Source: Amycolatopsis japonica (GTDB taxonomy: Bacteria > Actinomycetota > Actinomycetes > Mycobacteriales > Pseudonocardiaceae). Taken from it: a stretch of 64,000 nt of DNA. Positions 17,221 to 25,911 of this stretch are shown here, piece after piece. The DNA lies in NCBI RefSeq assembly GCF_000732925.1, contig NZ_CP008953.1, forward strand, positions 744,001 to 808,000, in the 5' to 3' direction. The number at the start of each line of letters is the position of its first letter. Within the stretch, counting starts at the first letter, position 1. The notes below the pieces were generated by a model. The model did not search any database. It saw only the letters and a program-made list of their open reading frames with translations, and was not told the origin of the DNA. The position numbers and the translations under genes were made by a program.

Positions 17221-18792
17221 TCACTTCCAGGACGGAAGCCACAATTCGGCGTTCCAATGCTCGTTCGTGATCGCGTTGCCGTTCAGGATCGGCCACAACC
17301 AGGCGAAGTTGGCCACGACGAGCCCCACGTAGAGGGCGACGACGAGCAGACCGGTGCCCCGCCGCTCGAAGCCGCGTTTCGCGCTGCCGAGGATCTGCCC
17401 GAGGACCAGCGTCAACCCGAGTACCAGGAACGGCGCCAGCGGCGTCGCGTAGAAGTAGTACATCTGACGGTCGAGGTTGGTGAACCACGGCAGGTACCCG
17501 GCGAGGTAGCCGACGAGTACGGCGGCGTAGCGCCAGTCCGCGCGGAAGACCGAGCGCCACACGCTCCAGCCGAGCATGGGCAGCGCCAGCCACCACATCG
17601 CCGGCGTCCCGATCAGCATCGTCGCCCGCACACAGGTCGACTCGCCGCAGCCGGTCGCGTCCGTGCCGCCCGCGTACGCGTAGAGCATCGGCCGCAGCCC
17701 CATCGGCCAGGTCCACGGCTTCGACTCCCATGGATGCGGTTTGTCCTTGGGTGTCACCAGGTTCGCGTGGAAGTCGAGCACGTTCATCGAGTAGTCGCCG
17801 AGCGACCGCAACGCGGGCGGCATCCAGGCCCAGAAACCGGGATCGACGTCCTTGATCGCCACGTAGTTGCGGTCGGTCGCGGTCTCGCTCGCGAACCAGG
17901 CCCAGTAGCAGGCGAAGTACACCAGGATCGGGATGACGACGATCGCCCACAGCGCGGGCAGCACGTCGCGGCGCAGCGTGCCGACCCAAGGCCGCTGCAC
18001 CCCGGCTGCCCGGCGCGCGGCGACGTCGAAGAAGACGGTGAGCAGGCCGAACGCGGCGATGTAGTAGAGCGCCGACCATTTGACGCCGAAGGTCAGCCCG
18101 ATCATCAGGCCGCCGGCGAACCGCCACCAGCGGAAACCCAGCTTCGGGCCGAACCGGGATTCGTCGATCCAGCCTTCGCGGACGGCCACGGCGAGCCGTC
18201 GCCGCACCTGGTCGCGGTCGCACAGCACGCAGGCGAACGCGGCGAGGACGAACAACGCGATGAAGATGTCGAGCATGCCCATGCGTGACTGCAGGTGCAG
18301 GACGCCGTCGCTGATCACCAGGATCCCGGCGACCGCGCCGAGCAGTGTCGACCGCGTGAGCCGCCGGGCGATCCGGATGGTGAGGAACACGATCAGCGTG
18401 CCCGCCAGCGCCGGCATGATCCGCCAGCCCCAGGCGTTGTAGCCGAACAACCACTCGCCGATCGCGATGAGATGCTTCGCCAGCGGCGGGTGGACGATCA
18501 GCTCGTAGCCGTAGTTGTCCTCGTAACCGCCGTTGCGCAGCATCTGCCACGCCTGCGGGACGTAGTGCTTCTCGTCGAAGACGGGGGTGCCCTTGTCCGT
18601 GGGCGTCCCCAGGTTCTGGATCCGGACGATGCCGCCGATGAGCGTCAGCACCAGCGTGACGATCCAGCCGCGCAGGCGGTCCGTCGGCATGCCGCGGCCG
18701 AGGAGGGTGGCCTCCCGGTCGTTCGGTGGCCTGAGCGCGTCGACCGGATCCGGCCGCACGCTCTCGTTGTCGCGGGTCAGCAGTGCGGTCAC
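17221..18792 (-). CDS. Dolichyl-phosphate-mannose--protein O-mannosyltransferase
   Basis: 523 residues, polytopic with about ten to eleven hydrophobic helices, matching bacterial PMT proteins. The catalytic acidic motif lies in the first external loop (GTPVFDEKHYVPQAW), followed by YELIVHPPLAKHLIAIGEW and LQSRMGMLDIFIALF. It transfers mannose from polyprenyl phosphate to Ser/Thr of exported proteins during Sec translocation. The Ser/Thr-rich lipoprotein encoded at 16557 is a plausible local substrate. It is divergent from rsmI across 68 bases, an arrangement conserved in actinobacteria. Confidence 0.9.
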   Translation of the reverse strand: MTALLTRDNESVRPDPVDALRPPNDREATLLGRGMPTDRLRGWIVTLVLTLIGGIVRIQNLGTPTDKGTPVFDEKHYVPQAWQMLRNGGYEDNYGYELIVHPPLAKHLIAIGEWLFGYNAWGWRIMPALAGTLIVFLTIRIARRLTRSTLLGAVAGILVISDGVLHLQSRMGMLDIFIALFVLAAFACVLCDRDQVRRRLAVAVREGWIDESRFGPKLGFRWWRFAGGLMIGLTFGVKWSALYYIAAFGLLTVFFDVAARRAAGVQRPWVGTLRRDVLPALWAIVVIPILVYFACYWAWFASETATDRNYVAIKDVDPGFWAWMPPALRSLGDYSMNVLDFHANLVTPKDKPHPWESKPWTWPMGLRPMLYAYAGGTDATGCGESTCVRATMLIGTPAMWWLALPMLGWSVWRSVFRADWRYAAVLVGYLAGYLPWFTNLDRQMYYFYATPLAPFLVLGLTLVLGQILGSAKRGFERRGTGLLVVALYVGLVVANFAWLWPILNGNAITNEHWNAELWLPSWK

Positions 18793-18860
18793 GGGGCATG
18801 ATCCTACGGGCGGAAGAGTGAACTCGGTGTCCGGATCTGCGAACCGGTTAACCTTCGGGA

Positions 18861-19697
18861 ATGACCGAAGGACGCCTCGTGCTGGCAGCCACCCCGCTCG
18901 GAGACGTCCGTGACGCTTCGCCGCGCCTGTCCGAAGCCCTCGCGACGGCCGACGTGATCGCCGCCGAAGACACCCGGCGTCTGCGCTCCCTCACCGCGGC
19001 CCTCGACGTCTCGCCGGTCGGACGCGTCGTCAGCTTCTACGAGGACGTTGAGACCGCCCGTCTGCCGAAATTGCTCGAATCGCTGCAAGCGGGTGAGACG
19101 GTGCTCCTGGTGACCGACGCGGGGATGCCGAGCGTCTCGGATCCCGGATTCCGCCTGGTGGCAGCCTGTGTCGAGGCGGACGTGCCGGTGACCTGCCTGC
19201 CCGGCCCGTCCGCGGTGACCACGGCGCTCGCGCTGTCCGGCCTGCCCTGCGACCGTTTCTGTTTCGAAGGTTTCGCTCCGCGCAAGCCCGGTGAACGGGC
19301 GAAATGGCTCGGTTCGTTGAAGGACGAGCCCCGTACTGCAGTGTTCTTCGAATCTCCGCATCGCCTCGCGAGCACCCTCGCCGACGCCGCCGACGTCCTG
19401 GGCCCCGAGCGTCGTGCCGCCGTCTGTCGCGAACTGACCAAAACCTACGAAGAGGTCAAACGCGGCAATCTGCCGGATTTGGCCGCTTGGGCCGCCGAGG
19501 GGGTCAAGGGTGAGATCACCGTCGTTCTGGCGGGTGCGCCGCCGCGTTCGGTGAGCGTCGAAGACCTGGTCTCTGAGGTCTCGTCGCGTGTCTCAGCGGG
19601 TGAACGCCTCAAGTCCGCCGCCGCCGAGGTCGCCGAGGCGGCCGGGGTGTCGAAGAAGGAGCTCTACGACGCTGTTCTCGCTTCCCGCAAGCGCTAG
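18861..19697 (+). CDS. rsmI: 16S rRNA (cytidine(1402)-2'-O)-methyltransferase
   Basis: 278 residues, tetrapyrrole-methylase fold. Characteristic blocks: AATPLGDVRDASPR, AAEDTRRLRSL, LVTDAGMPSVSDPGFRLV, CLPGPSAVTTALALSGLP and FFESPHRL. With RsmH it makes m4Cm1402 in the ribosomal P-site, tuning decoding fidelity. The C-terminal SKKELYDAVLASRK is usual for the family. The last 4 bases overlap the convergent TetR gene. Confidence 0.95.
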   Translation: MTEGRLVLAATPLGDVRDASPRLSEALATADVIAAEDTRRLRSLTAALDVSPVGRVVSFYEDVETARLPKLLESLQAGETVLLVTDAGMPSVSDPGFRLVAACVEADVPVTCLPGPSAVTTALALSGLPCDRFCFEGFAPRKPGERAKWLGSLKDEPRTAVFFESPHRLASTLADAADVLGPERRAAVCRELTKTYEEVKRGNLPDLAAWAAEGVKGEITVVLAGAPPRSVSVEDLVSEVSSRVSAGERLKSAAAEVAEAAGVSKKELYDAVLASRKR

Positions 19698-20176
19698 GAC
19701 AGCAAGGCCGTCACGGCGGCGTGCGCCTTCCCGGCATCGGGTTCGTCGCCGGTGATGACATCGGTGTAGATGAAGGATTCGCCGATCCGCACCAGCAGGT
19801 AAGCCAGATCTTCGACCGGCAGTGGCGGAGTGAGCCGCCCGGCCTCGACCTCTTCGTCCAGGAACTCGCGCATCTTCCCGATCGCGCGGCTCTGCACCAC
19901 GCTGGCCTTCGTCGTCAGGATCCGCAACGCCCGCTCGGGCTCGTTGCGCAGGAACTCCCGGAACGGTTTCGAGCCGTTCACGGTCCGGACGAAGGTGCCG
20001 ACGAGTTCCGCGATCCCTTCCGCGCCGCGCCCGAGTTTGCCGGAAGACCGCGCTTCGAAGACCTCCACGGTCATCGACCAAAGGATTTCGCCGAGCAGTT
20101 GATCCCGGCCGCCGACCCAGCGGTGCAACGTTGCCCGGCTGATCCCGAGTTCGCTCGCCAGTTCGCCCATGTCCAC
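19694..20176 (-). CDS. TetR-family regulator, QsdR-like (true start uncertain)
   Basis: From the first standard start (GTG 20174-20176) the protein has 160 residues. Its helix-turn-helix is MGELASELGISRATLHRWVGG, and the C-terminus (RIGESFIYTDVITGDEPD) fits QsdR-type TetR proteins. In the same frame the upstream codons to about 20280 encode a sensible first helix (ALERQLTSPRPDALRAFTIA, then RARFLEGRRV), but they contain no ATG, GTG or TTG. Only CTG (20246-20248) or ATC (20270-20272) precede the in-frame stop at 20285-20287. A rare start codon, a recent mutation or a sequence error would explain this. It probably represses the divergent oxidoreductase. Confidence 0.75.
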   Translation of the reverse strand: MDMGELASELGISRATLHRWVGGRDQLLGEILWSMTVEVFEARSSGKLGRGAEGIAELVGTFVRTVNGSKPFREFLRNEPERALRILTTKASVVQSRAIGKMREFLDEEVEAGRLTPPLPVEDLAYLLVRIGESFIYTDVITGDEPDAGKAHAAVTALLS

Positions 20177-20293
20177 CCGGCGCCCCTCCAGAAAGCGGGC
20201 GCGCGCGATCGTGAACGCGCGCAGGGCGTCCGGGCGCGGCGAGGTCAGCTGGCGTTCGAGTGCGGTTTCGATGCGTGAAACATATCACGCGAC

Positions 20294-20328
20294 GTCTCAT
20301 GCATGAGACATATGCAAGAATGTCTCAT
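20294..20328. promoter_or_regulatory. Palindromic operator between tetR and quinone oxidoreductase
   Basis: A perfect 16-base palindrome, GTCTCATGCATGAGAC, covers 20294-20309. A further half site TGTCTCAT follows at 20321-20328. It lies between the TetR gene and the divergent oxidoreductase, about 20-54 bases upstream of the latter's start. Position and symmetry point to the TetR protein as ligand. Confidence 0.65.
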
Positions 20329-20347
20329 CTCGACGAGGAGGATGCGG

Positions 20348-21307
20348 ATGCGCGCAGTACAGGTGACCGAGTTCGGCGGACCCGAGGTGCTCAACCTCGT
20401 CGATCTTCCCGATCCCGTCCCCGGCCCAGGTCAGCGGCTGGTCGAGGTCGACCGGATCGGCATCAACTACGCCGACACACATCAGGCCGAGAACTCGTAC
20501 CTCGCGCCGAGCAAGCTCCCGCTCGTCCCGGGTGGCGAGGTCGTCGGTCGCACCGCCGACGGCAAACGGGTCGTCGCGCTGCTCAACGGCGGCGGCGGTT
20601 ATGCCGAGCGCGCGGTGGCCGACGACGTCACCAGCTACGACGTTCCCGACGGCGTCGACGACCTGACCGCGCTCTCCTTCATCGTCCAGGGCACCACGGC
20701 CTCGCTTCTGCTGCGCAAGAGCGCTCATCTCGAACCGGGCGAAACCGTCGTCGTGCACGCGGCCGCGGGCGGGGTCGGCTCCATCGCCGTGCAGCTCGCG
20801 AAGGCCTGGGGAGCGAGCCGGGTCATCGCGACCGCCAGCAGCGACGAGAAGCGCGCCCTCGCCCTCGAACTGGGCGCCGACGTCGCCATCGATTCTCGGG
20901 CCGAGAACATGACCGACGCGCTCCGCGAGGCGAACGGCGGCAAACGCGTCGACATCGTGCTCGACATGACCGGCGGCGCGGTCACGGACCAGAGCATCGC
21001 GGCCCTCGCGCCGTTCGGCCGTCTCGCGTTCTACGGAATGGCCAGCCGTGAGAACCCGAAGCCGATCGAAGCCCGCAACCTCCTCGGGCACAGCACCGCC
21101 GTGGCCGGGATGTGGCTGCCGCACGCGTTCAAACTTCCCGGAAACGTCTTCGGCCGCACGCTCGACGAGCTTTTCGAGCTGGCCCTCGCCGGCCGGATCC
21201 GCGCTGTCGCCGGTGGCGAGTACGCGCTGTCCGACGCTCGCGCCGCCCACGAGGCCCTGCGCTCGCGCGGCACGATGGGCAAGCTCCTGCTGGATCCCAC
21301 CAAGTAG
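20348..21307 (+). CDS. Quinone oxidoreductase/zinc-less alcohol dehydrogenase family protein
   Basis: 319 residues, medium-chain dehydrogenase/reductase fold. Start MRAVQVTEFGGPEVLNLVDLPDPVPG, nucleotide-binding motif HAAAGGVGSIAVQLAKAWGA (about 138-157) and the C-terminal GKLLLDP are typical of NADPH:quinone reductase-like enzymes. The catalytic-zinc Cys and the structural-zinc cysteines are absent. GAGGAG at 20335-20340 sits 7 bases before the ATG at 20348, favouring it over the ATG at 20342. Probably a stress-type reductase induced when the TetR ligand is present. Confidence 0.87.
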   Translation: MRAVQVTEFGGPEVLNLVDLPDPVPGPGQRLVEVDRIGINYADTHQAENSYLAPSKLPLVPGGEVVGRTADGKRVVALLNGGGGYAERAVADDVTSYDVPDGVDDLTALSFIVQGTTASLLLRKSAHLEPGETVVVHAAAGGVGSIAVQLAKAWGASRVIATASSDEKRALALELGADVAIDSRAENMTDALREANGGKRVDIVLDMTGGAVTDQSIAALAPFGRLAFYGMASRENPKPIEARNLLGHSTAVAGMWLPHAFKLPGNVFGRTLDELFELALAGRIRAVAGGEYALSDARAAHEALRSRGTMGKLLLDPTK

Positions 21308-22585
21308 CTAGCCGAGCAGGCGCTCCAGCGGGGCGGACTTGTGCAGGCATTCCTGCCATTCCGCGTCGCTGTCGGAGTCGGCGGTGATCCCGCCGCCGAC
21401 TCCGAGCGCGATCGTGCCTTCGTGGATTTCGAAGGTTCTGATCGCGACGTTCAGTTCCAGGCCGGCGATCGGTGAAGCGAGGCCGATCGCGCCGGTGTAG
21501 ACGCCGCGCGCGGTGGGCTCCAGCTCGGCGATCAGGTCCAGCGCGCGGATCTTCGGCGCGCCCGTTACCGAGCCCGGCGGGAACGTGGCCGCGAGCAGTG
21601 CCGCGTCGTTGATCCCGTCGGCGAGCGATCCCTCCACAGTGGACTCCAGATGCCAGACCCCCGGCGCGGGCCGGACCGCGAGCAGTTCGGGGACACGCAC
21701 GCTGCCGGTGGCGCACACCCGGCCGAGATCGTTGCGGACGAGATCGGTGATCATCACGTTCTCGGCGACGTCCTTGGTGGATTCCCGAAGCCGCCGCGCG
21801 AGGTGTTCGTCAGCGGCGTTCCGCCGCGGCAGAGTTCCCTTGATCGGCGTCGACCGGACGCTTCGCCCATGCCTGGCAAGGAAAAGCTCAGGGGAGAACG
21901 AGACGACCGAGCCCCAGTCCCCGGAGAGGAACGCCGCCCGGCGGGCTCCCAGGCGACGCACCCCTTCGGCGAACAACGCGATCGGATCGCCGGTGAACCT
22001 TCCGCCGAAGCGGGCGCAGATGTTCGCCTGGAAAAGCTCGCCGGCTTCGATCGCGTGCACACACGCCTTGACGGCGTCGTAGTGCTCCGAAGGAAGCGGT
22101 CGTGACAACGGGCCGGAACTCCAGGTCGTCGCCTCGGGAACCTGGGCGAGCGCGGATTCCACCACGGACACTTCGTCGACCGGATCCGGATCGCCATCGG
22201 GAATCAGGGCTTCGAACCACCAGGTTCCGTCCGCGTCCAGCCGGAGAATCCGGTCGACCCAGCCCCACGCGGCCGGGGGAAGCGATCCGGAACGGCCCGA
22301 GGGATCGGTCAGGTCGTAACTCAGGTAACCGAACCAGCCGCCCCCGACCGCACCGGGCACCGCGTCACGAACGTCAGGCATCCGAGTGGGGATCGAGAAC
22401 GCTTCGGCCACGTCATGGACCGGAGTCAGCGAAGCGTTCAGCGCGATGACCGCGCGCGACGAGAACCACTCGCCGCAAAGCGCGGCGGGCGGTGCGAGCC
22501 CGAGCTTCTCGGCGCGTGCGCCGAGGACCGCCAGTGCCCGTTCGGGCCCGGCGTCGGTCCGCAGCTTCCGGCACATCAACCGCAC
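21308..22585 (-). CDS. pabB: Aminodeoxychorismate synthase component I (chorismate-binding)
   Basis: 425 residues. The C-terminal chorismate-binding half is complete: ACVHAIEAGELFQANIC, TPIKGTLPR, ENVMITDLVRNDLGRVC, the FPPGSVTGAPKIRALDLI block and AIRTFEI. The N-terminal half is the usual structural lobe (GGWFGYLSYDL). PabB makes aminodeoxychorismate for folate with a PabA glutaminase, which is not nearby. An anthranilate synthase role is possible but the spacing is PabB-like. It abuts the convergent oxidoreductase gene with no intervening base. Confidence 0.85.
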   Translation of the reverse strand: MRLMCRKLRTDAGPERALAVLGARAEKLGLAPPAALCGEWFSSRAVIALNASLTPVHDVAEAFSIPTRMPDVRDAVPGAVGGGWFGYLSYDLTDPSGRSGSLPPAAWGWVDRILRLDADGTWWFEALIPDGDPDPVDEVSVVESALAQVPEATTWSSGPLSRPLPSEHYDAVKACVHAIEAGELFQANICARFGGRFTGDPIALFAEGVRRLGARRAAFLSGDWGSVVSFSPELFLARHGRSVRSTPIKGTLPRRNAADEHLARRLRESTKDVAENVMITDLVRNDLGRVCATGSVRVPELLAVRPAPGVWHLESTVEGSLADGINDAALLAATFPPGSVTGAPKIRALDLIAELEPTARGVYTGAIGLASPIAGLELNVAIRTFEIHEGTIALGVGGGITADSDSDAEWQECLHKSAPLERLLG

Positions 22586-22694
22586 GCGACATTGTCACCG
22601 TTCGAGCGGCCGGAAAAGCAACCCGCCTCTGCCGGAAAGTGAGATCCGCGACCACCTGGTGACGTCGTGCGCATCTCTCGTCACGCAGCGGAAA

Positions 22695-23315
22695 CTACAA
22701 GAGCACGTCGGTCAGTTTGAAGGGATAGACCACGGCATCCTGCGCGATCGGTCCGTCCACACCGGGCAGCCCGGCGCCGAAACCGTGTTGATGCAATCCC
22801 AGCCGCGAGTGGAACCAGCCCGGTCTTCCCGGGATTTCGTTGTGCCTGACCAGCCACAACACCACTTCGCTGTCCGCCCATTTGTCCGGCCGCAACCGGT
22901 TCGTCCAGCAGTCGAGCCCCGCGTACACCAGGACGCGTTCGACGCGCGCCGCCTGCCTGACGTGTTTGATCCATGCCTTGATGAACCGGTCGTCGACGCT
23001 GGGCGCCTCCACTTCGAGCGCGGGCGCGAGCGAACCGGGCGCGAAGGCGCCGAGCGCGCTCGCCGTCCGCACGAAATGCTCGGCTTGGTCATGGACGGCG
23101 CCAGGACGTGCGTAGTGCCGCGCGCCGGTGTGGATGCCGACATGTTGCGCGCCGGCCAGATTGCGTTCCGCCGCGGCGTCCCGCCAGTTGGTGTTCTCGG
23201 TGACGGTGACCGACGCGAACCGGATGTCGGCGCCGCGCACCGCTGCCCAGTCCGTCACCGTCTCACGGTGGGACAGGGTGACGCCGTGCTCGCCTTCCGG
23301 ATCTATCAAACCCAC
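22695..23315 (-). CDS. GH25-family lysozyme-like protein
   Basis: 206 residues. The sequence begins GLIDPEGEHGVTLSHRETVT and has DWAAVRGADIRFASVTVTENTNW, then GIHTGARHYARPGA, FIKAWIKHVRQA and ERVLVYAGLDCW blocks. These are the strand ends of the GH25 muramidase barrel. Unlike secreted GH25 enzymes it has no signal peptide and is short, so it may act inside the cell or leave by lysis or another route. It lies downstream of the exporter genes but is separated from them by a hairpin. Confidence 0.7.
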   Translation of the reverse strand: MGLIDPEGEHGVTLSHRETVTDWAAVRGADIRFASVTVTENTNWRDAAAERNLAGAQHVGIHTGARHYARPGAVHDQAEHFVRTASALGAFAPGSLAPALEVEAPSVDDRFIKAWIKHVRQAARVERVLVYAGLDCWTNRLRPDKWADSEVVLWLVRHNEIPGRPGWFHSRLGLHQHGFGAGLPGVDGPIAQDAVVYPFKLTDVLL

Positions 23316-23340
23316 CCGCCTCGAATTCGCCCCAGTACGA

Positions 23341-23389
23341 CCGAAAGGTCACCTTACGTCCGCGGAGCGGCCGCAAGGTGACCTTTCGG
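23341..23389. terminator. Palindrome downstream of the ABC exporter genes
   Basis: Perfect 15-base arms at 23341-23355 and 23375-23389 (CCGAAAGGTCACCTT and complement) with a 19-base GC-rich loop. It lies 12 bases after the permease stop (minus strand), separating the exporter operon from the GH25 gene. Confidence 0.7.
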
Positions 23390-23400
23390 TACAGCGTGTC

Positions 23401-24165
23401 TCAGGCGTTTTCGCGTTGGAACGTCCGTGAGCCCCACCAGATGGCCAGAACGGCCATGACCAGCACCACGACGCTGCCGGTGAACAGCGCGTCCATCGAG
23501 AAGTCGCCGCGGAAACTGTTCCGCTCGACATCCACCACGTGCCGGAACGGATTGATGCGGGAAATCGTGTACAGCCAATCCGGCGCCGAGCCCGCGGTGA
23601 TCGGGATCAGGATTCCGGAAAGCAGCAGCAGCGGCATGAGAACCGCGTTGAGCAAAGCAGGGAAGGCATCTTCGCTCTTGAGGGTCAGCGCCAGCGCGTA
23701 CGAGCACGACGCCAGCGTGACCGACAGAAGGAAGACGATCACCAGGCTGAGCACCACGCCGCTGAACGGCGCGTTCAGGTCGAAGACCAGATACGCCAGA
23801 GCGATGATGAGCAAGGCCTGGACGACGGTCTGCAACGCGTTGGCGAGCACCTTGCCCAGCAACAAGGCCACCCGGCTCACCGGGGTGACCCGCAGGCGTT
23901 CGACCACGCCCGACCGGTATTCAGCGAGGAGCCCGAAACCGACGAACGAACTGCCGAACAACGCGAGCTGCGCGATGATCGCCGGGGTGAAGATCATCCA
24001 TCCGTCCACATCGGACAGGCCCTGCGCGTTGAGCGCCTTCACCAGAAGCGGCCCGAAGAAGAACAGATAGAGGAGCGGCTGCATGATGCCGATGGCGAGC
24101 CACGTCGGGTTGCGCAACGCCGCGAGCATGTCACGGCGGAAGATCAACCAGGTGTCATGCAACAT
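23401..24165 (-). CDS. ABC-2 type transporter permease (DrrB-like)
   Basis: 254 residues with six hydrophobic helices. The N-terminal FRRDMLAALRNPTWLAIGIMQPLLYLFFFGP and the central GLLAEYRSGVVERLRVTPVSR (coupling-helix region) are DrrB/NodJ hallmarks. It forms the membrane half of an exporter with the ATPase encoded upstream; the genes overlap by 11 bases. The family exports drugs or lipids. The substrate here is unknown, and expression is probably controlled by the PadR protein upstream. Confidence 0.9.
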   Translation of the reverse strand: MLHDTWLIFRRDMLAALRNPTWLAIGIMQPLLYLFFFGPLLVKALNAQGLSDVDGWMIFTPAIIAQLALFGSSFVGFGLLAEYRSGVVERLRVTPVSRVALLLGKVLANALQTVVQALLIIALAYLVFDLNAPFSGVVLSLVIVFLLSVTLASCSYALALTLKSEDAFPALLNAVLMPLLLLSGILIPITAGSAPDWLYTISRINPFRHVVDVERNSFRGDFSMDALFTGSVVVLVMAVLAIWWGSRTFQRENA

Positions 24166-25165
24166 GCGTGGTCTCCTTCTCCTCGGCGGAGTCGGTCGTC
24201 GCGCCCTCTTCGGCGTCGCGCAGGCTCCGGCCCGTCAGGGTCAGGAACACGTCGTCGAGCGTCGGCCGGTGCACCTGCATGGACGTCATCGCGATGCCAC
24301 GCGCGTCGAGCGCCCGCAGCAGTTCGGGCATCGCGGTGTCCCCGCGCGGTACCCGGAAACGCACGGTACCGTCGGTGACCGTCATTTCGTGTGCCCCTTC
24401 AAGGCGGCCAGCGACCTCCGCGGTCTCCTCCGCCGACTCCGGTGAGACCCCGATGACGACGCTGTCGCCGGAAACCCTCGCTTTCAAGGAGTCCGGCGTG
24501 CCTTCGGCGACGATCTTCCCGTCATCGATGACGATCAGCCGATCGGAGAGCGCGTCGGCCTCGTCGAGGTAGTGCGTGGTCAGGAAGACCGTGACGCCCT
24601 GCTCGTCGCGCAGCCTGCGGATGTGGTCCCACAGGTTCGCCCGGCTCTGCGGGTCGAGCCCCGTCGACGGTTCGTCGAGGAAGACGAGACCGGGCGAGTG
24701 GATCAGCCCGAGCGCGATGTCGAGCCGGCGGCGCTGTCCACCCGACAGCGTCGCGGTCGTCCGCTGGTCGAGCCCGGCCAGGTCCAGCTGCTCGGCGAGA
24801 ACGGCCCCACGGGCGAGCGCGTCCTCCTTGCTCATCCGGTACAGCCTGCCCTGGAACTCGATCTCCTCGACGACCTTGCTCGCCGGCGCGGTGCCGCCGC
24901 CCTGTGCGACGTAGCCGATTCGCCGGCGCACCCCCAGCGGGTCGGCGAGCAGGTCGCAGCCGCCGACCGTCGCCTCACCGGCGGTGGGCTTGAGAAGCGT
25001 GGTCAGCATGCGCAGGGTCGTGGTCTTCCCCGCGCCGTTCGGTCCGAGGAAGCCGACCAGTTCCCCGGCCGACACGTCGAGATCGACGCCCTTGACGGCG
25101 TGGACCTCGCCCCCATTGCGGCCCTTGCGGCGGAACCGCCGCTCAAGGCCGCGTGCCTTGATCAT
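24155..25165 (-). CDS. ABC transporter ATP-binding protein (DrrA-like)
   Basis: 336 residues. Walker A GPNGAGKTT, Q-loop YVAQGGG, signature LSGGQRRRLDIAL, Walker B LVFLDEPSTGLDP and H-loop FLTTHYLDEAD are all intact. The C-terminal domain of about 100 residues resembles the DrrA regulatory extension. It supplies energy to the DrrB-like permease. The gene starts 22 bases inside a region carrying two palindromes, the nearest at 25188-25205, consistent with repression of this operon by PadR. Confidence 0.92.
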   Translation of the reverse strand: MIKARGLERRFRRKGRNGGEVHAVKGVDLDVSAGELVGFLGPNGAGKTTTLRMLTTLLKPTAGEATVGGCDLLADPLGVRRRIGYVAQGGGTAPASKVVEEIEFQGRLYRMSKEDALARGAVLAEQLDLAGLDQRTTATLSGGQRRRLDIALGLIHSPGLVFLDEPSTGLDPQSRANLWDHIRRLRDEQGVTVFLTTHYLDEADALSDRLIVIDDGKIVAEGTPDSLKARVSGDSVVIGVSPESAEETAEVAGRLEGAHEMTVTDGTVRFRVPRGDTAMPELLRALDARGIAMTSMQVHRPTLDDVFLTLTGRSLRDAEEGATTDSAEEKETTHVA

Positions 25166-25187
25166 GTCTACTCCTTTCGGTGCTCAG

Positions 25188-25255
25188 CTAGTCAAGTTTG
25201 ACTAGTGGCTGGACGCACTGTGCCCTAGGAGTCGTTCCGTAGTCAAATTTGATTA
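25188..25255. promoter_or_regulatory. Pair of PadR-type operators before the ABC exporter
   Basis: Site 1 (25188-25205) has 8-base arms CTAGTCAA and TTGACTAG around a central GT. Site 2 (25240-25255), TAGTCAAATTTGATTA, has the same half site with one mismatch. Centres are about 51 bases apart, close to five helical turns, which would allow looping. Site 2 overlaps the padR stop codon. The PadR protein encoded directly upstream is the obvious ligand. Confidence 0.6.
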
Positions 25256-25849
25256 CTTGGGTGGTGCGCCGAACACGGCTTCGTCGTCCGCGCCTTCGCC
25301 CGCCATCACGTACTCGCCGGCTTCCAGACGGCCGATCAGATCCCTCATCCAGCTCACGTTCGCTTCCGCGTGCACGCTCCACAGGCGGTACAGCTCGCTC
25401 ACGTGGGGAGGCTTCCCCAGATCGACGGCGTGTTCGCGGGCGTAATGGGTTGATTGGGCGTGCGCTTCCATATTCGCCAGCTGCTGTTTCAGCAAGGCCA
25501 GCACCTGCGCGCGGGGAAGTGTCGGCATGAACGTGACAGCCGCGGACAGGGAGTACCCCGTGGCGTCGTCGCTCGACAGCGCCCTGCCGAGTTGCACGAG
25601 GAACTCGGTCTCTCCGTCTTCGGTCAGCCTGTACGCGATCCTGTCGGGCCCGCCGCCCGCTTCGGCATCCTCGACCTGTTCCAGAAGGCCTTCGGTGGTC
25701 ATCTTCTTCAGCGCGTGATAGATCGAACCCGGCTGGACGTTGCCCCACTTGTCGGCCGCCCACGAGAGAAGCTCGCGCCGGACCTGGTAGCCGTGTGCCT
25801 TGCCGTACATGCGCACGACACCCAGCACCAGCAGACGCGTGGCGGACAC
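25253..25849 (-). CDS. PadR family transcriptional regulator
   Basis: 198 residues. N-terminal winged helix: TRLLVLGVVRMYGKAHGYQVRRELLSWAADKWGNVQPGSIYHALKKMTTEGLLEQ. A helical C-terminal dimerisation domain (about 110-180) contains HVSELYRLWSVHAEANVSWMRDLIGRLEAGEY. The GTG at 25847-25849 has GGAGG six bases away and starts at the conserved domain, so I prefer it to a longer frame. It lies directly upstream of the exporter genes on the same strand. PadR proteins beside DrrAB-type exporters usually sense the exported compound. Confidence 0.88.
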   Translation of the reverse strand: MSATRLLVLGVVRMYGKAHGYQVRRELLSWAADKWGNVQPGSIYHALKKMTTEGLLEQVEDAEAGGGPDRIAYRLTEDGETEFLVQLGRALSSDDATGYSLSAAVTFMPTLPRAQVLALLKQQLANMEAHAQSTHYAREHAVDLGKPPHVSELYRLWSVHAEANVSWMRDLIGRLEAGEYVMAGEGADDEAVFGAPPK

Positions 25850-25911
25850 CGAGGCCTCCGATCCTCTCCCGGACAACAATGCCTTAGACGACGTCCGTAG
25901 GCTAAACAAGC

